From positions 1-59,442 of the forward strand of contig WHTK01000021.1 in the NCBI GenBank assembly GCA_009377745.1: a stretch of 59,442 nt of DNA, in the 5' to 3' direction. How positions within the stretch are numbered: position 1 is the first letter of the stretch; each line of letters begins with the position of its first letter. The position numbers were made by a program, and so were the translations under genes. Below the pieces are notes generated by a model. That model made no database searches, had not been told where the DNA came from, and worked only from the letters and a program-made list of their open reading frames with translations. Positions 58,928 to 59,442 of this stretch are shown here, one piece after another. This DNA is from Dehalococcoidia bacterium. GTDB lineage: Bacteria; Chloroflexota; Dehalococcoidia; DSTF01; WHTK01.

Positions 58928-59442
58928 ATGATCATCCAGTCGTCTGACTCCAGGTCTCCCAAGCCCAGCCGCAAGCCTGATGACGGCTACCTCGTCGTCC
59001 CGCGCCACGTCGCCATAATCATGGACGGAAACGGCCGCTGGGCCGAAGAGCGCGGCCTCTCGCGCCAGGCCGGTCATCGTGCCGGGACTGAGAACCTGCG
59101 CCGGATCATCCGCCGCTTCGCCGAATGCGAGGTCGCCTACCTCACCCTCTTTGCCTTCTCTACCGAGAACTGGAAGCGCCCCCGGCGCGAGATCAACCCG
59201 CTCATGGGCCTCGTCGGCCGCGTCATCGACCGCGAGCTCAACGCCCTGCATCAGAACAACGTGCGGCTGCTGCACCTCGGCAGCCTGGACCCGCTGTCGT
59301 CCGACCTGCAGCGCCGCGTCCGTGACGCCATCGAGTTGACGAAGGACAACAAGGGCCTCACCGTCTGCGTCGCCTTCAATTATGGCGGCCGCGCCGAGAT
59401 CGTCGAAGCCGTCCGGCGCATCGTCCGCGAAGGCGTCCCCGC
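58928..59442 (+). CDS. uppS: Undecaprenyl diphosphate synthase, 3' part beyond the window
   Basis: 171 residues visible. The cis-prenyltransferase motif HVAIIMDGNGRWAEERGL (catalytic D33), GHRAGTENLRRIIRRFAE, LTLFAFSTENWKRPRREI and VCVAFNYGGRAEIVEAVRRI. It makes the C55 lipid carrier used by MraY and MurG, so it links this end of the window to the dcw cluster. ATG at 58928, 14 bases after frr. The C-terminal part with the conserved RTSGE-RISNF region lies off the edge. Confidence 0.95.
   Translation, partial: MIIQSSDSRSPKPSRKPDDGYLVVPRHVAIIMDGNGRWAEERGLSRQAGHRAGTENLRRIIRRFAECEVAYLTLFAFSTENWKRPRREINPLMGLVGRVIDRELNALHQNNVRLLHLGSLDPLSSDLQRRVRDAIELTKDNKGLTVCVAFNYGGRAEIVEAVRRIVREGVP

Overview
The window is GC-rich, gene-dense bacterial chromosome with strong C-ending codon preference. 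The best guess is Chloroflexota, possibly a Dehalococcoidia-like lineage. This is inferred from the style of MurD (NDSIATAPERT, GGRDKKLP), a B12-dependent class II ribonucleotide reductase, a very short EF-Ts, an F420-type luciferase-like oxidoreductase and the dispersed repeats. No rRNA, tRNA, CRISPR array, phage or classical insertion sequence was recognised.

Layout. 1-11.7 kb: a class II aldolase fragment, aspS, a membrane sensor-like protein, hemW-GNAT, a histone-deacetylase-like enzyme, a secreted Cys-repeat protein, a methyltransferase and an MmgE/PrpD protein. 11.9-25.1 kb, mainly minus strand: yajC-secD-secF, a CCA-adding enzyme carrying a DUF559 nuclease module, def, a HAD phosphatase, priA, an MFS transporter (plus strand), GNAT-trmD-rplS and mogA. 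25.5-44.2 kb: a plus-strand dcw (division and cell wall) cluster, mraZ-rsmH-ftsL-ftsI-murF-mraY-murD-ftsW-murG-murC-murB-ddl-ftsQ-ftsA-ftsZ. It has a clear promoter and MraZ operator but no murE, and its MraY is unusual. 44.6-52.8 kb: an LLM oxidoreductase, GNAT, a SHOCT protein, then an NrdR-box promoter leading to a small basic protein, nrdR, two hypotheticals and nrdJ. 53-56.8 kb: exported proteins and an orphan response regulator. 57-59.4 kb: rpsB-tsf-frr-uppS (uppS is cut by the window end).

The most unusual property is a dense set of short dispersed repeats that fills most intergenic gaps and also sits in frame inside housekeeping genes (hemW, cca, priA, murD, murB, ddl, nrdJ). Names used below: R1, hairpin beginning TTGCGAGCCATCG and ending GGCGTGGCAACCTTTG; R2, CCTGAGCCTGTCGAAGG; R3, hairpin of the type ATGCCCCGGCCTTCAGAC plus its complement; R4, CCCCTCTCC-loop-GGAGAGGGG followed by a tail like AGGGGAGAGGT; R5, palindrome starting GTAGGGGCG; R6, TGTTACC heptamer arrays; R7, GCCCGNNT octamer arrays; R8, a roughly 100-120 bp element starting near GGGGTGCAGGGGC; R9, a G-rich core between 7-bp arms that differ between copies but stay complementary. 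One R4 pair forms inverted ends around a DUF559 nuclease module fused in frame to cca. That makes the module look like a small mobile unit and a candidate mobiliser of the R4 family; this is a hypothesis. R4 tails also provide plausible Shine-Dalgarno sequences for yajC, ftsW and murC, so the repeats now seem wired into expression of essential genes.
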